From Branchiostoma floridae (Eukaryota > Chordata > Leptocardii > Amphioxiformes > Branchiostomatidae), in NCBI RefSeq assembly GCF_000003815.2, contig NC_049992.1, positions 12,678,354 to 12,742,353 of the forward strand: a stretch of DNA of 64,000 bases. The letters are read 5' to 3'. The translations under genes were made by a program, and so were the position numbers. Below, piece by piece: positions 35,003 to 46,800 of the stretch (position 1 is the first letter of the stretch; every line of letters begins with the position of its first letter). The notes below the pieces were generated by a model. That model did no database searches and was not told the DNA's origin. It saw nothing but the letters and a program-made list of their open reading frames with translations.

Positions 35003-37398
35003 ATGCGACCACTAACGGAGGACGAGACGAGAACGTTTTTCGAGAAACTGTCCAAATAGTAAGTAAGATGGAGGTTGATTTGGGGTGGGGAGGGGGGCGC
35101 GTCCCGCACGTGATGTCTGTTCAGTTTTCTTGCTTTTTTTTTGCGCTTGTGCAACGACATATGGAAACTTTGAGGAGTTTTAAAGTTGTTGTTGTTGTAT
35201 CAAGTTAAATAACTTCTACGCGGGCAAATAATCATGGTTTTTAACACTATTTGATATTTTTTGTTAAGTTTCATGTGCAAAGGAAAACTAATACAGCAGG
35301 TCATGACTATGAACAAATTTATTTGAAACTTGCTTGTATTCAACCCTACAGCATAGGTGAGAACATCAGACTGCTGATTGACAGACCAGATGGGACCTAC
35401 TGTTTCAGACTACACAAGGACAGGGTCTACTATGTCAGGTATTGCGCAAACTCCACTTCATTTTGACTTGCTATTTTGATGTTCTTCCAGCGGAATGTTC
35501 CATAGTTTGATAAGTCATCCGCTTGTCCATAATAGTTCTTTTTACTGTACTAGTTTCTGTAACAAGCACTGTTTAGTTAGATATGTGTGACTTACTAACA
35601 AAAATGTTCTACACAACTACTACTAAACATACAGCACTTCTTGTTTAGTCAAACTGGAAGCATAATGTTTGAGGCAAATGCTCTTTTGGTAGCTTATACG
35701 TGATAGTGCAAGCGAGCTTTGCTACAGCTTGCCTTTGTAGCTGAACATACTGGATCAATGCTTCTATACTGCACTATATACTACACTGCATAATACTGTA
35801 GATGCAGAAATTTTCACAGTGGTTTTATGTTCACGGTCTTCACGGTAGCCACTTCACCGCAAACTTAAAACCACCACGAATATATTCCCATTACAGTATG
35901 AGACTGCAGGCATTGGTGATACTTCAAAACTCCATTTTACCGCTACCGCAAAAGTAAATCCCGCGAAATTAAAAACGCATTTACAGTACTACACTGCATA
36001 GCATAACACTGCTAACCAGGAGTAACTATTCATTTGTGTGATTTGAACTGTGACAAAAATTCATCTTTTCTAGTGAGCACATCATGAAAAGAGCAGCGAA
36101 TGTCTCGCGTGAAAACCTGATCAGTATGGGCACGTGTTTCGGCAAGTTCACCAAGACGGGCAAGTTTCGTCTCCACATCACTGCACTGGACTTCCTGGCT
36201 CCTTATGCAAAGGTAAGTTGTAAAATGCAATGTCTAATTTGCATAACAGACTGGAGTCTTATATTTTATCAAATTTACACAATGATTGTATTGGACTGGT
36301 CTGCAGCACAAGAAGTGATATTGAACCTTCATTGCAAGTGAAAAGGCACAGTTGCCTGGTATTTTGCAATGACCAAACTTTGTAATTAAATGTATGCATA
36401 AGAGGGTTAGTCTGCAATACTAACTTACACCACATGGTGGCGCTGCTGTACAAGCCTGCAGTGATACAGTCCTACATCATGTATATCTCATATCTTTAAA
36501 GAGATATGATAGACGATTCTTCTGTTTCAGTACAAGATTTGGGTGAAACCAGGAGCTGAACAGACCTTCCTGTACGGGAACCATATCCTGAAGTCTGGAT
36601 TGGGGCGGATAACAGAGAGCACTAACCAGTACCAAGGGGTGGTGGTGTACTCTATGGGTGATATACCGCTGGTACGTAACTTGTGAATTTCACACATTTC
36701 ACTAACGCTACTACTATTCAAGTCATGGCTTTTGGACCCTTAGCTTAGGTTTAAGTTTTAGTGATGTAGGAGTCTAACTGCATGAATTATATATGCAAAG
36801 GTTCAGCTTCTTCTTGCCTGTAAGACATCTTTAAATGTACTATAAGGACAGATTGAGTGTGCATGCAATATTGATCTAACTGGCCAAGGCCCTGTTTCCA
36901 CCATGCGCTGTCACTGTGACCTTAAAAGGATGTGTGTAACGCTCGATTCATACCTGGTATGCCATTCAAAATGTAAAAAGACAACAAAACACACAAAGTG
37001 TCAAAAAAAAAATATTTTTTTCTGTAGAATTCATTGAGAGATCTGTCATATCTTAGGGTGCAGTGAAAGTGCTGTCCTAATGGAAAGGGGGTATAACAGT
37101 AGTGGCAAAGGATATTAATTTTTTTGTGCTTTTATAACGTCTATCCAACAAATCACAGTTACAGCCACTGGGAAAACACTTTGACTTGATTGTGTTTTCT
37201 GCTATGATAATGCTTTGCCAACAAATTGCAGCTATACCCTCTAGGAAAGATAGTTATACTTGATTTGTGTTTTTGTAGGGTTTTGGAGTAGCAGCCAAGT
37301 CCACCCAGGAGTGCAGAAGAACAGACCCCATGTCTATAGTGTGCTTCCACCAGGCTGATATAGGGGAGTACATCAGGGGAGAGGACACACTGACGTAA
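35003..37398 (+). CDS. NIP7: 60S ribosome biogenesis protein NIP7
   Basis: Five exons: 35003-35058, 35352-35438, 36074-36212, 36531-36671 and 37279-37398, joining in phase to 180 aa, the length of human NIP7. Seen: N-terminus [20 protein letters not shown], then [38 protein letters not shown] and [20 protein letters not shown] (the pre-PUA domain), then the C-terminal PUA domain, about 95-170, with [18 protein letters not shown] and [20 protein letters not shown]. By family it is a nucleolar RNA-binding factor needed for 27S/pre-60S rRNA processing. Start ATG is followed by the canonical MRPLT. No damage is seen: all splice sites are GT/AG and the stop TAA is at the expected place. Identification is by the family's strongly conserved sequence. 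Confidence 0.97.
35794..35988. mobile_element. MITE in NIP7 intron 2
   Basis: Ends TACTGTAGATGC and GCATTTACAGTA are inverted; CTACACTGCATA flanks it directly on both sides (35781-35792 and 35989-36000). Interior holds AACTTAAAACCACCACGAAT. The flanking repeat is longer than most target duplications, so it may be partly pre-existing. Confidence 0.7.
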
Positions 37399-37484
37399 TG
37401 TCAGACAAAAAGAAGTTTGCTACCAACTATGTAATAGGATAAGAGTTGTTTTAAGGCTGTTAGACTGAAAATGTTACAATGAAA

Positions 37485-37572
37485 ATGTGACAATGAAAAT
37501 GTGGCACTGAAAATGTGACACTGAAAATGTTACACTGAAAAAAGTGAAAATGTTACACTGAAAATGTGTACA
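37485..37572. repeat. Short minisatellite TGAAAATGT(G/T)ACAC
   Basis: About six imperfect units of 12-15 bases (CTGAAAATGTTACA, CTGAAAATGTGACA) start about 90 bases past the NIP7 stop codon, in its probable 3' UTR. Confidence 0.75.
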
Positions 37573-39018
37573 TGCTAGGCATCACCAAAACCCTTCCTCA
37601 TTGGATAATCTGTGTTGTAGCAAACCACCTAATTAGTCCACAACAGCCAATCATTCCCCAGTGATTTGCTTCTCCTGTTACATCATGTATGGGACTGAAC
37701 TGAAATAAGTCCCCCCAAAAGCACAGTGGTATACTGTTGTAACTATTATGTACTACACAAACTTCCATTGTATCTAAGAGATTCAAGGTAAAGCATTAAA
37801 ACCCTGATGTCGGTACCCTGAAGTCTCCAGAATAATTTTCACTTTGAGCCTCTTTCCTGAAGCTTTTTTCACGGTCTTTAATTTTTCTCAACAGTACAAG
37901 TACAACACTAGGACTATAACCATACCATGAAAGAATTTTGCTAGGTTTATAGATATTTCTTTCATTTTTCATGGATATATATAATGAGACTTTCCACAGA
38001 TTTCTTTGTCCATGTTCAAAGATATTAAATAAGAATTTCAGATATCCAACATACAATTGTTTGTTTACTCTACATTGATAAATATTGATACTTCTTGGTA
38101 ACCAATGTCTCACACAATTTTGTCCTATGTATTCTAGATAGTACATTTCAAAAGAAGGAGAGCATAGAAATGGATATAAAGCACTTTAAACGTAGAACTA
38201 CAAGAGTGTATGGGAGAGCCTTGAGTCTTGTATTTGTTGGTGTACATTCATGAATATAAAGTGAAGTAGAAGTCTGCTATAATTAATATTTTTAGGCATT
38301 AAAAGTGATAAAACTGTTGCATGACAGTTGCTATATATCTTATTACAGTTTTTGATTCAGTGGGCACAGTATGAATTCATCATCATCATCATCATCAGTC
38401 GACGTGATCACGCATGTTCGCACATGTTTACACACGACGGGGTAATACCGCCCCTTACGGGGTGACATACCCTTTCGCCATGGCTAATTATAAGACGGGG
38501 ATGCGCCAGGTCTCCTGACCGGGTAAATGATGTACATCACCATGTGGCTGATACGAGACAGAGGTTTGCCAGGCCTCCATCTGGGTGATTTGAAGTGAAT
38601 CACCAACTCCAGTATGAATTACTGCAATATAATGTGTGCCTGACACTAAGAGTGACTCATATTTCATTATCAGGCATGCATACGGCCCCAATGTGAAATG
38701 CATGATTTTGAACACATGGCCCTGGCATCATGTATGTGCCAAATGTACATAGACATAATTGACACAGTTATCTGTTGACGTACGCCAAATAAGTCGCAGA
38801 GCAAATTTTCTTAGGGGGTAAGTAATTGCTTTTAAGTGATGCTTTAATGTACTTGTCAAAGGGAAGGGAGAGTACAATTTCATCTGCACATGTTGAAGTA
38901 ATTTTACTAATAGCTGTCATCTCTGTTTGCTGAATAATTGATTTGCTGTTTTAGCCTCATCAAGTTGTCAAAAGTCAAAGTTCCTTCCCACGCCTGATGG
39001 CCCATAGGGTGGCGCCCA
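37573..39018. other. Non-coding stretch 3' of NIP7
   Basis: A CATCAT microsatellite at about 38378-38396, followed by a segment with inverted pairs (ATGATGTACATCACC/GGTGATTTGAAGTGAATCACC, about 38525-38605). No gene recognised. Confidence 0.4.
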
Positions 39019-39262
39019 TCTCCGTTTCAGTAGCCCTGGGCCACACAGCTTTATGCAATCACTACAGCAGGGGGCTGGTCCCCTGGTAGTGGTGTGTGTT
39101 CAACTTCCATACTGTTTCCCGAATGCTGAGTGCTAAGCAGAGAAAGCAGAATGTACCATTTTTAAAGTCTTTGGTCTGACTCGGCCGGGGATCAAACTCA
39201 CGACCTACCGAATGCAAGGCGAACACTCTACCCACTTGGCCATTGCACCGGTCATCAAGTTG
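39019..39262 (-). mobile_element. tRNA-derived SINE (family 2), second copy
   Basis: Same layout as 27118-27372: minus-strand A box (TGGCCAAGTGG) and B box (GAGTTTGATCCC), then the shared body. It lies 70 bases before the assembly gap. Confidence 0.85.
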
Positions 39263-39332
39263 GCAGGTGATTTTATCATTGCAAGTGGAATGCAAGACTC
39301 GAAGATGCAGTTACATGACGTGTGATTTTTGT

Positions 39333-39765
39333 NNNNNNNNNNNNNNNNNNNNNNNNNNNNNNNNNNNNNNNNNNNNNNNNNNNNNNNNNNNNNNNNNNNN
39401 NNNNNNNNNNNNNNNNNNNNNNNNNNNNNNNNNNNNNNNNNNNNNNNNNNNNNNNNNNNNNNNNNNNNNNNNNNNNNNNNNNNNNNNNNNNNNNNNNNNN
39501 NNNNNNNNNNNNNNNNNNNNNNNNNNNNNNNNNNNNNNNNNNNNNNNNNNNNNNNNNNNNNNNNNNNNNNNNNNNNNNNNNNNNNNNNNNNNNNNNNNNN
39601 NNNNNNNNNNNNNNNNNNNNNNNNNNNNNNNNNNNNNNNNNNNNNNNNNNNNNNNNNNNNNNNNNNNNNNNNNNNNNNNNNNNNNNNNNNNNNNNNNNNN
39701 NNNNNNNNNNNNNNNNNNNNNNNNNNNNNNNNNNNNNNNNNNNNNNNNNNNNNNNNNNNNNNNNN
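39333..39765. other. Assembly gap (433 N)
   Basis: Undetermined bases. Open frames across it are artefacts. A SINE on its left edge suggests that repeats caused the break. Confidence 1.
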
Positions 39766-40259
39766 TTACATTGAATGTAGCATATTGCATGCACCGTCAT
39801 CAAGAAACATGATGCTCTTTAACAACTATACAGTAGAGCCCCTGATTTCTCATGATAAGGAATATGAACTATAAAAAATATAACATGAGGCTGACATGAT
39901 GTAGAAATGTGAACTATGATCCGATGAAGGTTTCCGAATAAAGACCTACTCATTCTGATGAAGGCGCGATCACGCGACTTTTGTTCTGGTCCGGCGCGCA
40001 TCGAGACCCCAACAACAGCCGTCGACAATGATTTATATATGGCAACCTTTCCGTCACAGGACAGCTAAAATTTGTACAACGCATTCACGATTGTCACACA
40101 ACCCCCCCCCCCCCCCACACACACACACACACACATCACATCACACATACAATTGCTGTCGTAAACCAATCGTACTAACACTGCAACTGTAGCCTGATTT
40201 GACTTTGATCCGCAGTCATGTTGACAATTCAACTAGTCTTCTTCTGGGCTATATATGTG
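39766..40259. other. Non-coding stretch with a C-run/CA microsatellite
   Basis: A C run and (CA)n tract at about 40101-40135; no exon seen. Confidence 0.5.
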
Positions 40260-40773
40260 TGGGACCGTGTAGCGCAGTGGCAGTTTCTTCGGCCCGTGAC
40301 CGAAAGGTTGCGGGTTCGAATCCGCCTGCTGTGTTACCGATCTTGTGCCCTTGGGAAAGGCACTTTACACGACTTTCCTCACTTCACTCAGGTGAAAATG
40401 AGTACCTAGCTTCGGCTAGGGCCGTCCTTTGGATAGGACGTTAAATGGAGGTCCCGTGTTTGGGGAGAGCCATACCCTATGCACGTTAAAGAACCCGTCA
40501 CATGTGCGAACATCCACCCGAGCGGATCAAACCATTCCGGCCAAAATAGGGGTAGGGAATCTCCCGAGCAGCCCTCGTAACCCCTGCTTCGCCTATTGGG
40601 TCAGTTAGTCCTCACTCATACTGTCTCATAGTGAGCAACTGGGCTGGTCTCAATCATGATGTTTCTGACCTAGGTCGAAGAGTTGCTGTTACAGTTCCAA
40701 TCATGTAACCCGTAACCTTTAAGTGGCCTTCAGGCCTTGTTACGTGGTGACCATTGAGTAAAAAAAAAAAAAA
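40260..40773 (+). mobile_element. tRNA-derived SINE (family 1), longest copy with A-tail
   Basis: Head with A box (GTAGCGCAGTGGC) and B box (GGTTCGAATCC), then CGATCTTGTGCCCTTGGGAAA, GCTAGGGCCGTCC, GATAGGACGTTAAATGGAGG, GGGGAGAGCCATACCC and TTCGCCTATTGGG, ending in a 13-A tract. The best-preserved copy in the window and the reference for the fragments at 12838, 46733 and 49500. Confidence 0.9.
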
Positions 40774-41970
40774 GAGCATTCACACATATGTATCATGTAC
40801 TGTTCAATATTTAATACTGGTAGTATGTTGTCTTGCCATGTACTACTGAAGGATCAATTTACAAATTCAGAGTGTACTTTGAAAGATGGCCTTGGTTTGT
40901 TGTAATCGTATAACGTTCAGTAATAAGGAGTTCACTTTGAAGTATAAATGAGTTATCATATCTTATCTCTTGGCTATCACCATTGAACTGCAGCGACGAT
41001 ACAGCACAAGCTGAAAGCAAATTGACAATTAAAATGCTAACTTAAAGAGCCTACTGCAGTATTTTGTGATCCATCAATTATGCTGTATCCAAATCTATCA
41101 CATGGCGTTTGGACGTCTGAAAGGTCGGCTGTGTGTGAGCCTTGCTGTGTGTTTCTTTTGCTAGGAAAATGCAGGTATGGCGCTTGGAGATATTTTTAAC
41201 CGTTGTGCTCTGAATCTGTCACTTTTCATTGCATATTTTGTCAACTGGGGATTATTCCTCAGATTTCAGTTACCGGTCTATATTTAAACCTCACCCGCCT
41301 CCCCATGAAAGAATGACCTGTTTTCCATATTTGGTGCCAGGAACTGCAGCCGTTTGAACTAATTGGTACACCTTAATTGCTAGGAATTGTGGGATAGGTA
41401 TAGGAAGTCGACAGTCTTGAATCTGTGATTTACCTTAAGCGTTGTAGGCAGTGAAAAATCACATGTTTAAGAATAGTGTTGAAAAAACAAGATGTCCAAA
41501 CAAGATGCAGATTTCCGCATTAGATTTGATCTCTAGGATAGAAGTTAAGACTGATAAATCCACGATAAGAAAACACATTTGCAGAAGTTAACCGATTTCA
41601 GGCCTGGGTCTTTCTACATGTACGGTACCCCAGTCAGGAAACTGTGTCTAAAAGTTTTGGTAGATTTTCTACCGTTGTCTAAAGAGGTATGTTTATATAT
41701 ATATATCATGATCCGATAACCTTTTAGAACCCTTTCTTTCAGTTGAGAAGAAAGTTTAATGATGACAGGTTCCCGACAAATGAATATTTAATTTGTTTTC
41801 AGCTGTGATCCGATTCATCAATTGGTGAGCTGGAATAAACGGACATTTTTGGTATTGAGTGCTTTAGTTTTATTTCCACCGCCATTACTGAAATTCCACT
41901 GAAAGTATATCCGTTAATAGACCATTCGTAATCGTATGGACAGGAAGCATTAAGATACTGATGTGTACGT
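40774..41970. other. Non-coding stretch
   Basis: No exon or clear repeat recognised before the LINE remnant. Confidence 0.4.
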
Positions 41971-42510
41971 AAACCAGCTGTCGAAATCAGTTAGACGTGA
42001 GTGGCTACATTAGAAGTACAACTATTCGGCACAGAACAGCCATCACAAAGCTCCGCATTAGTTCACACAGACTCCACATTGAAAAAGGCCGACATAACCA
42101 CATTCCTTTGGAAGAAAGAATCTGCCAATACTGTAACTTGAATAAGATAGAGGATGAGTGTCACTTTATTGTTGACTGTACTTTATACAACAACGAAAGA
42201 AACGTCCTCTTTGAAAATATACAACATATGTTTCCTAATTTCCGATTCTTGAATACCACGGAAAAATTCATATTTCTCATGCAACGAGATAAACCATTCA
42301 TTATTGATTCCATCTGTCCTTATGTTTATAACTGTTTTAAGAAGCGAGAAGAAGTTGAACTTGTACATACTAGCATGTAATAGCATATGTAGAGATGATA
42401 AGATACCTTTTTGTCAAAATTGTACCTTATCACTAGCGCTACGACCTGTACTTAGCTTGTTTGAGCACAAATGTACAATAAAGGTCATTCATTCATTCAT
42501 TAAAGAAGTG
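41971..42510 (+). mobile_element. 5'-truncated non-LTR retrotransposon (LINE) 3' end
   Basis: 41973-42380 stays open and encodes the C-terminal tail typical of LINE polyproteins: TKLRISSHRLHIEKGRHN then a Cys/His cluster (ICQYCNLNKIEDECHFIVDC), with TAA/TAG closing the frame. A 3' UTR of about 100 bases ends GTACAATAAAGGTCATTC followed by (ATTC)n, a common LINE terminus. The reverse transcriptase core is missing, so it is dead on arrival. CR1/L2-like is a guess. A related 3' end lies at about 53650-53700 on the minus strand. Confidence 0.8.
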
Positions 42511-42517
42511 TCGGGTA

Positions 42518-42757
42518 ATACCCCCGTCACATTGGGCGAAAATCGATCCGACGACGATTCTGCGGCGATCGCCCGAGCCTCGCTTATTATAATAACTTTA
42601 TTGCACAGCAATTGTACAAGGTACAAAGTATGGCTTAACGTTATATGTGACAGGGACGGCTTTAAGGTTAAAACTACGCGCAACCCTCTGTCGATCTTAA
42701 ATATGGCCGATCTTCCGTCGATACGCCCGAAGATCGTGGATAATGTGACAGGGGTAT
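42518..42757. mobile_element. MITE with a nested LINE/SINE 3' tail
   Basis: Ends ATACCCCCGTCACATT and AATGTGACAGGGGTAT are inverted, with one mismatch in 16; further imperfect pairing (CGATCCGACG/CGTCGATACG) follows. Inside, 42577-42620 read on the minus strand as TTGTACAATTGCTGTGCAAT then AAAGTTATTATAATAAG, a retroelement 3' tail, so this looks like one insertion inside another. It sits directly after the LINE's ATTC tail. Confidence 0.7.
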
Positions 42758-42767
42758 AGTGACGAGG

Positions 42768-42980
42768 ATGTCCCTGTAGCTCAAATGGTAGCAGCCCTAC
42801 AGTCGATCTGGTTCCAAATAGTTGATAGTGATAGCTGGGGGACCCTGGTTCAGGACATCTCTGTTTGGGCTACACCGGTACCCGTCTTTCGGGAGGAACG
42901 TAAAATGTGATCCCGTGTTCGAGGAGGTGCCTAGCTAGGGCCAGCAACTCGTCCCAGTAAGCCTAAGAAAAAAAAAACTA
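42768..42980 (+). mobile_element. tRNA-derived SINE (family 3)
   Basis: Head with A box (TAGCTCAAATGGTA), a displaced B-box-like CTGGTTCAGGAC, a body with GTCTTTCGGGAGGAACGT and GATCCCGTGTTCGAGG, and an A-tract at 42966-42977. The head resembles a tRNA but the loop lengths do not fit a functional one. Confidence 0.6.
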
Positions 42981-43862
42981 CATTGCTGCCCTGTGCCACT
43001 AGGCGCTACAATAGTCTGGACGGACGAAAGGCACAGTATTTATTAGATCGTTTTTTTTTAAATGTCATTGATTCGTTTTTGAGTCTTGCAGGCATGACCC
43101 AGACACTTTCTATTGTGTAAAACCTAAAGGTAGATTTTGAAGATGTTGTGGGCTCTTGATTATGAGAAAAAAAGCTGTCTCGCGCCTTTCTGATCAGTCT
43201 GATTTTTAACTTCTGGCAAGTAAAGTATCTGTCCTTCTGTATCACAAATCAACTAAATCTTTAAGTTGTCAATTTATTACTAATTTTGTTGGAAACAGAT
43301 TGAATAGGTACAATGTTCATAAAAAAAGTACAGTGTACAATTATTGTCATTAGAAGCGTGTCTATTAATTTTCGACTTGACCTTATTCTGTCACTTCAAG
43401 ATTGGATACGTCAATACGTCAATTACCAACTGACTGTTTAACATCATGTTTCAACGGTATTTGATGAACATCTTGATAACCTGTCTAAATTCATTTTCAT
43501 ATATTTTAACGTTCTTCACCTAAAGGAATGTCGACGGTTGCACCACTCCTTTTGCCATCAAGAGAAATATTATTACACAAATGAATTCTATATTCTAAAA
43601 GTAATTTGTGTTGTCATTGTGAAGGATTATGAGTCAAGAAGGTCACAACGCCAAACACGCAGCGTAGGCGGGGAAGCGGAGATAACCCTAAGCTGTGGGT
43701 CAGCTTTGTACAGATTATGTATTAGACAAAGATGGGCAGGAGGGGGCACAGAGGGTTCAGATTTCAGGCCGACTAAGTCCTCCCGTTGCCATGTGTAGCC
43801 CAAGTTGTAGGAGAGTCGCCGCTAAGTACGGCTCTGTCACCACGAGTGTAGGACGTGTGATC
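42981..43862. other. 5' flank of nAChR gene 1
   Basis: Presumed promoter and 5' UTR. An in-frame ATG at 43791 would add 24 residues to the subunit. No TATA box that I would trust. Confidence 0.4.
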
Positions 43863-46800
43863 ATGTCGCTGGCCCTACTGTTACAACTGTCCGTCATCTT
43901 CACATGTTACATTTGGAAAGGTAAGTTTTTATACTTTTTTTTCGTGACAATGTAATCAGTGTGAACAGGGTATAATTTAAAGCAGTCATAAATAGAGACA
44001 TACATACATAGTCAAGTTAATTGAAACACTTTTTTACAGTATGCCATTAGAAGCATAGCTTCAAGACCAATGATAGTACAAGAAGTTTAAGGATAAATTT
44101 CCTTCAACTTATTCTGGATGTATCTATGTTTAGAGAAATGTCCAAAATGTGGAGTTTACTGAAGACAATTCAACACGATCTTTTCGTTCCATACGTACAT
44201 GTCATTTTTTCAGTTCTGCAAATTGGGACGTGATTTGGTTGAATTGCTCTTGAAATATCTCTAGTATTGGATTATAAAATGCTTTATGAAATGCTTCATA
44301 AATCCACAGCTTTATGAAATACTTCGTAAATCCACATCAGATGAATGGCCTTGCCGTAGGATGGAAACATGTCCATAAATTGTGGCATGCGAAGTGTAAT
44401 GGTCAGCGTGACCCTGCCTTTGGATCAAAAGGTCGGAAGTCCGAATCCTTAAGATGGGACGTTAAGCCATGGGGGCCGAGACATAGTCCTCTGTTTTTTT
44501 GTTTTTGTTTTGTTCTTGTGAAACGAACAATAGACATTCTCGGTAAAATGAACAGAAAAATGTATATGTACATATTGTCCGTCTTTCCTGAAACTAAGAT
44601 TAGTTCCCTTACTTTCCCTTACCTTTAAGATGTTTTTCTCCTATTTTAAGGATGTCTTGGGTCAGACTTTTCGACCAAACTCCGAGAGGATCTGCTGGCC
44701 AATTACGACAGAGCGCGACGACCGGTGAAAAACGTGGACCACAACGTCACGGTGGAGTTCCAAGTGGCGCTCAGGCAAATCTCAGATCTGGTAAGGGATC
44801 GTTAACAAAATCCTGTCGTTACGTTAGTCATCCTTACGTTACCAAAATCTTTTTGCCAGTCATTCACATGCTTTAACACTGGCATAGAGTCATTTTCATA
44901 GATATTTTGTCGGTGTTGTTAACCTTTGCCTTAATACAAATGCACGTTTTCCCAACTAAGATTGGTTTGAAAATCGTATTTACTGTGATCGCATTTCTTA
45001 AAGTAGCCATTGCATGAAATGTTGAAAAGTTGTGACTGTTTTTACAATATGATATTTCTTAAAAATATTTCGCAATGTAGAACAGGGGAAGTAAAGTGCC
45101 ATACCATTTACATATGTAGCTCATCGCGGTCAAAACATTTGAATAGTTGAGAAAGGAATATGGTATGTAATCTTTACGTTTGACGATGATATGTTGATAT
45201 ATGTGCATTGTATGCATGTACTTCATCCCAACATCCATGTCAAATAAAAGATAAAGCCTTATGAAATAAAATGGAAATATATCGGGAATCGCTTTCTTTA
45301 TTTCGGGGAAAAATTTACATGTGTATTGACAAGAAAATCCACACATGAAGCTAACTATCCCCATAAGTGTAGTCTCCTGCTAGATAATGTTACTTAACCG
45401 AATATTCTAAATATCATAGATCTTTTGTTGTATTGGGTGGTGTGTTGTTTATGTCATAACACTCAGTGACGTGTTGTCAGAATCTTTCCTGTCGTTATCA
45501 GAAACGTCGGATGAACTCTGTTGACACCAACTGAACCTTAGCGCCATTTACGGCATGGAAGTTTGCACATAGATATGGGGGGGGGGGTGTAGGCAGATTC
45601 AATACAAATTGCTTTCGTGTCGTGTTCCGTCTTTTTGGTCATGTTCTTTAATCGATTAATCTTATATCTGACAGTAAGTGACAGGTACCAATTTGGAAAT
45701 CATTTCATAAACTAACAAAATGAAATATAATGTTAGGCACCGTACAATCAGACATCTGATGAAGGCCGGTGAGATATCGACTGAAAATGCATGGCAAGGG
45801 TTTCATTCGTGTTGGAAGAAAGCTCAAATCATACAACCGTAGTAACAAAATATAGTTTCAGACTGTCTGAACACATCACAAGAATCGATTACATTGTTAA
45901 CATGTTTTAAGTATATTCATGTCTAGTCTAGTCTTCTGTTAAATTTGTATGTGCATTTGAAACCTAATCATTTATTTATTGATCATATATTCAGGACGAG
46001 AAAAACCAAGTGCTACAAACGTTCACGTGGGTTCGGGTGGTGAGTATTATGATGACAAATAAAATCATGATGGCACACTGTTGATATTCAAATTTGATTT
46101 GTTTTTAGAAAGCATTTCGGCTACTTTTCTGTCTTCATGTAAGGTGGTATCTCACTGCACTTGGGCACCAGTTCGGCACTGCGGGGTTCGAAGATTTACT
46201 CAACGAATTTCAGAGATAAAGAACGAATTTTCTTACGTTTTGTGTATTTTGTTGATTTTCAAGTCATACTTTTACGTACTAGTATTACGCAATATCTAAA
46301 TCATAAAAAAGCGGCAAAGATAACACAACAGTGTCGCAGTGAACGAACCCCGCAGTGCCGCACCGGTGCCCCAGGTGCAGTGGGATACCACCTTAAGTGA
46401 CATGTTGTATCTCTGAACTGACCACAGTACTGGAAGGACGAATTTCTCTACTGGAACACGTCTGAGTATGGCGGGGTCGACGAACTGCAGTTCTCACCAT
46501 CCGAGCTATGGATTCCCGATATATACTTATACAACAAGTACGTCTTTTCTGGTGAATCTGGCACAAATACAGCATGATTGAGACAAGCTTAGGCTTAGCA
46601 TAATTAAGACCACTACTAGACACTGCACCAACACTAAGAACTTAACAGCATCTCTTCTTCCTGAGTCAGACACATCATGATTGAGACCAACTCAACTCAC
46701 TGACAGTGAGGGCTAACTATCCTAATATGAGAAGGAGGTTTACGAAGGCTGCTCGGGAAATTCCCTAACTCAAATCAAAGGCCGCCCACTCTTTCCGGAC

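Noticed and set aside
39243-39874. Open frames of up to 189 codons across the N run
   Set aside because: Artefacts of undetermined bases.
40262-40335. Possible tRNA gene on the plus strand
   Set aside because: Head of a SINE with a body shared by at least four other loci and an A-tail.
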